Shown here: positions 5,280 through 5,707 of the stretch, piece after piece
Position numbering within the stretch: position 1 is the first letter of the stretch
Layout: each line of letters starts with the position of its first letter
From: Chloroflexota bacterium
GTDB lineage: Bacteria; Chloroflexota; Dormibacteria; Aeolococcales; Aeolococcaceae
NCBI GenBank assembly: GCA_028287605.1
Contig: JAQBPI010000006.1
Coordinates: 1-5,707, forward strand
DNA length: 5,707 bases
Reading direction: 5' to 3'
The notes under the pieces: generated by a model
Seen by the model: only the letters and a program-made list of their open reading frames with translations
Database searches by the model: none
Told to the model about the DNA's origin: nothing
Made by a program: the position numbers and the translations under genes

Positions 5280-5707
5280 TCAGCCGCGCGCCAGCGCCCG
5301 GCGTTCCGCCTCGTCGACCAGCTCGCCCACCCGGTCGATCACCGCCTCCCACCGGTAGCTGCTCTCCACGAAGCGGCGGCCGGAGGCCCCCAGGGCGGCG
5401 GCGCGGTCGGGGTCGTCGAGCAGGGCGGCGGCGGCGGCGGCGAGCTCGGCGGGACCGCGGTACAGGACGGCCCCCCCGCTGCGCCCCGCCTGACCGGCGA
5501 GCGCCGGGGAGGCGGCGTTGAGCAGCGCCGGCCGCCCCACCGCCCAGGCCTCGACCGCGAGCAGCGACTGGCTCTCCAGGAAGCTCGGCACCACCACCGC
5601 CGCCGCGCCCGCGACCGCGTCCCAGAGCAGCGACCGCTCCAGCCGTCCGGCGCGCAGCACCCCGGGCTGGTCGCCGCCGTCCGCGGCCGGCGCCCCGGCG
5701 TCGCCGG
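5280..5707 (-). CDS. GT4-type (GT-B fold) glycosyltransferase, C-terminal part
   Basis: The frame is open to the right edge; the 141 visible residues are the C-terminal, donor-binding half of a retaining GT-B glycosyltransferase. '[28 protein letters not shown]' (visible residues 34-61) contains the EX7E motif (Glu44 and Glu52), which contacts the nucleotide-sugar donor in family GT4. It continues into the usual late helices: a region where the donor loop is expected, '[19 protein letters not shown]', then a terminal Tyr/Trp-containing helix [16 protein letters not shown]. The acceptor-binding N-terminal half lies outside the window, and so does the true start; the GTG at 5660 is internal, because homologous sequence ([11 protein letters not shown]) runs across it. 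The Ala-rich stretch [13 protein letters not shown] is within the norm for a high-GC genome. It lies upstream of gmd on the same strand, consistent with a surface-polysaccharide cluster using mannose-derived sugars; the actual donor is not known. Confidence 0.88.
   Translation of the reverse strand, partial: GDAGAPAADGGDQPGVLRAGRLERSLLWDAVAGAAAVVVPSFLESQSLLAVEAWAVGRPALLNAASPALAGQAGRSGGAVLYRGPAELAAAAAALLDDPDRAAALGASGRRFVESSYRWEAVIDRVGELVDEAERRALARG

Noticed and set aside
5227..5352. Longer gmd from GTG 5352
   Set aside because: It would add 42 Gly/Arg-rich residues inside the upstream glycosyltransferase gene. The Gmd family starts at the [12 protein letters not shown] segment.
4276..5358. 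Plus-strand open frame of 360 codons opposite gmd
   Set aside because: It is antisense to a clear Gmd with all motifs, and its own translation is Val/Gly/His-rich with no recognisable domain.

Overview
This is a strongly GC-rich bacterial window (about 70% GC by eye, with heavy G/C third-position bias) that is almost fully coding. It holds seven genes, two of them cut by the window edges, and no rRNA, tRNA, CRISPR array or insertion sequence that I can see. The GC content, an apparently leaderless gene and the mix of surface-sugar and stress genes fit a soil-type high-GC lineage such as Actinomycetota, Chloroflexota or Dormibacterota-like bacteria. That placement is inference, because no phylogenetic marker gene is present.

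Layout. Positions 1-1004 (minus strand) hold a two-gene unit. First comes a small acidic, low-complexity protein with an SH3-like C-terminal domain. One base after its stop codon follows a small membrane protein that runs off the left edge. A 143-bp divergent intergenic region separates this unit from a plus-strand membrane glycosyltransferase of family GT2 (1148-2674). That gene appears to be leaderless: TAGAAT lies seven bases before its ATG. The GT2 gene converges on a minus-strand short-chain dehydrogenase of the general-stress-protein-39/YghA type (2685-3548). Only 10 bp separate the two stop codons, and both sit inside the arms of one hairpin.

The dehydrogenase is divergent from a plus-strand hemerythrin-like HHE-domain protein (3658-4206). 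Between them is a 109-bp intergenic region with a conspicuous AT-rich, palindromic island in which -10 elements for both directions overlap. The hemerythrin gene then converges on a minus-strand sugar-nucleotide pair: a GT4-type (GT-B fold) glycosyltransferase entering from the right edge (5280-5707), followed by GDP-mannose 4,6-dehydratase (4240-5226). The dehydratase has no ATG, GTG or TTG start at the right place. Its best start is a CTG behind a strong GGAGGAGG, overlapped by the stop codon of a 15-codon ORF.

How the genes fit together. The right side (GT4 plus Gmd) belongs to a surface-polysaccharide pathway that draws on GDP-mannose to make a GDP-6-deoxyhexose such as GDP-rhamnose, GDP-fucose or GDP-perosamine. 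The GT2 enzyme could act in the same general area but is not linked to it by operon structure. The dehydrogenase/hemerythrin pair looks like a divergently expressed stress module. I see no convincing new multi-gene system. The points most worth checking are the CTG start and leader ORF of gmd, the shared divergent promoter and palindrome, the stop-codon hairpins at both convergent junctions, and the acidic SH3-like protein.
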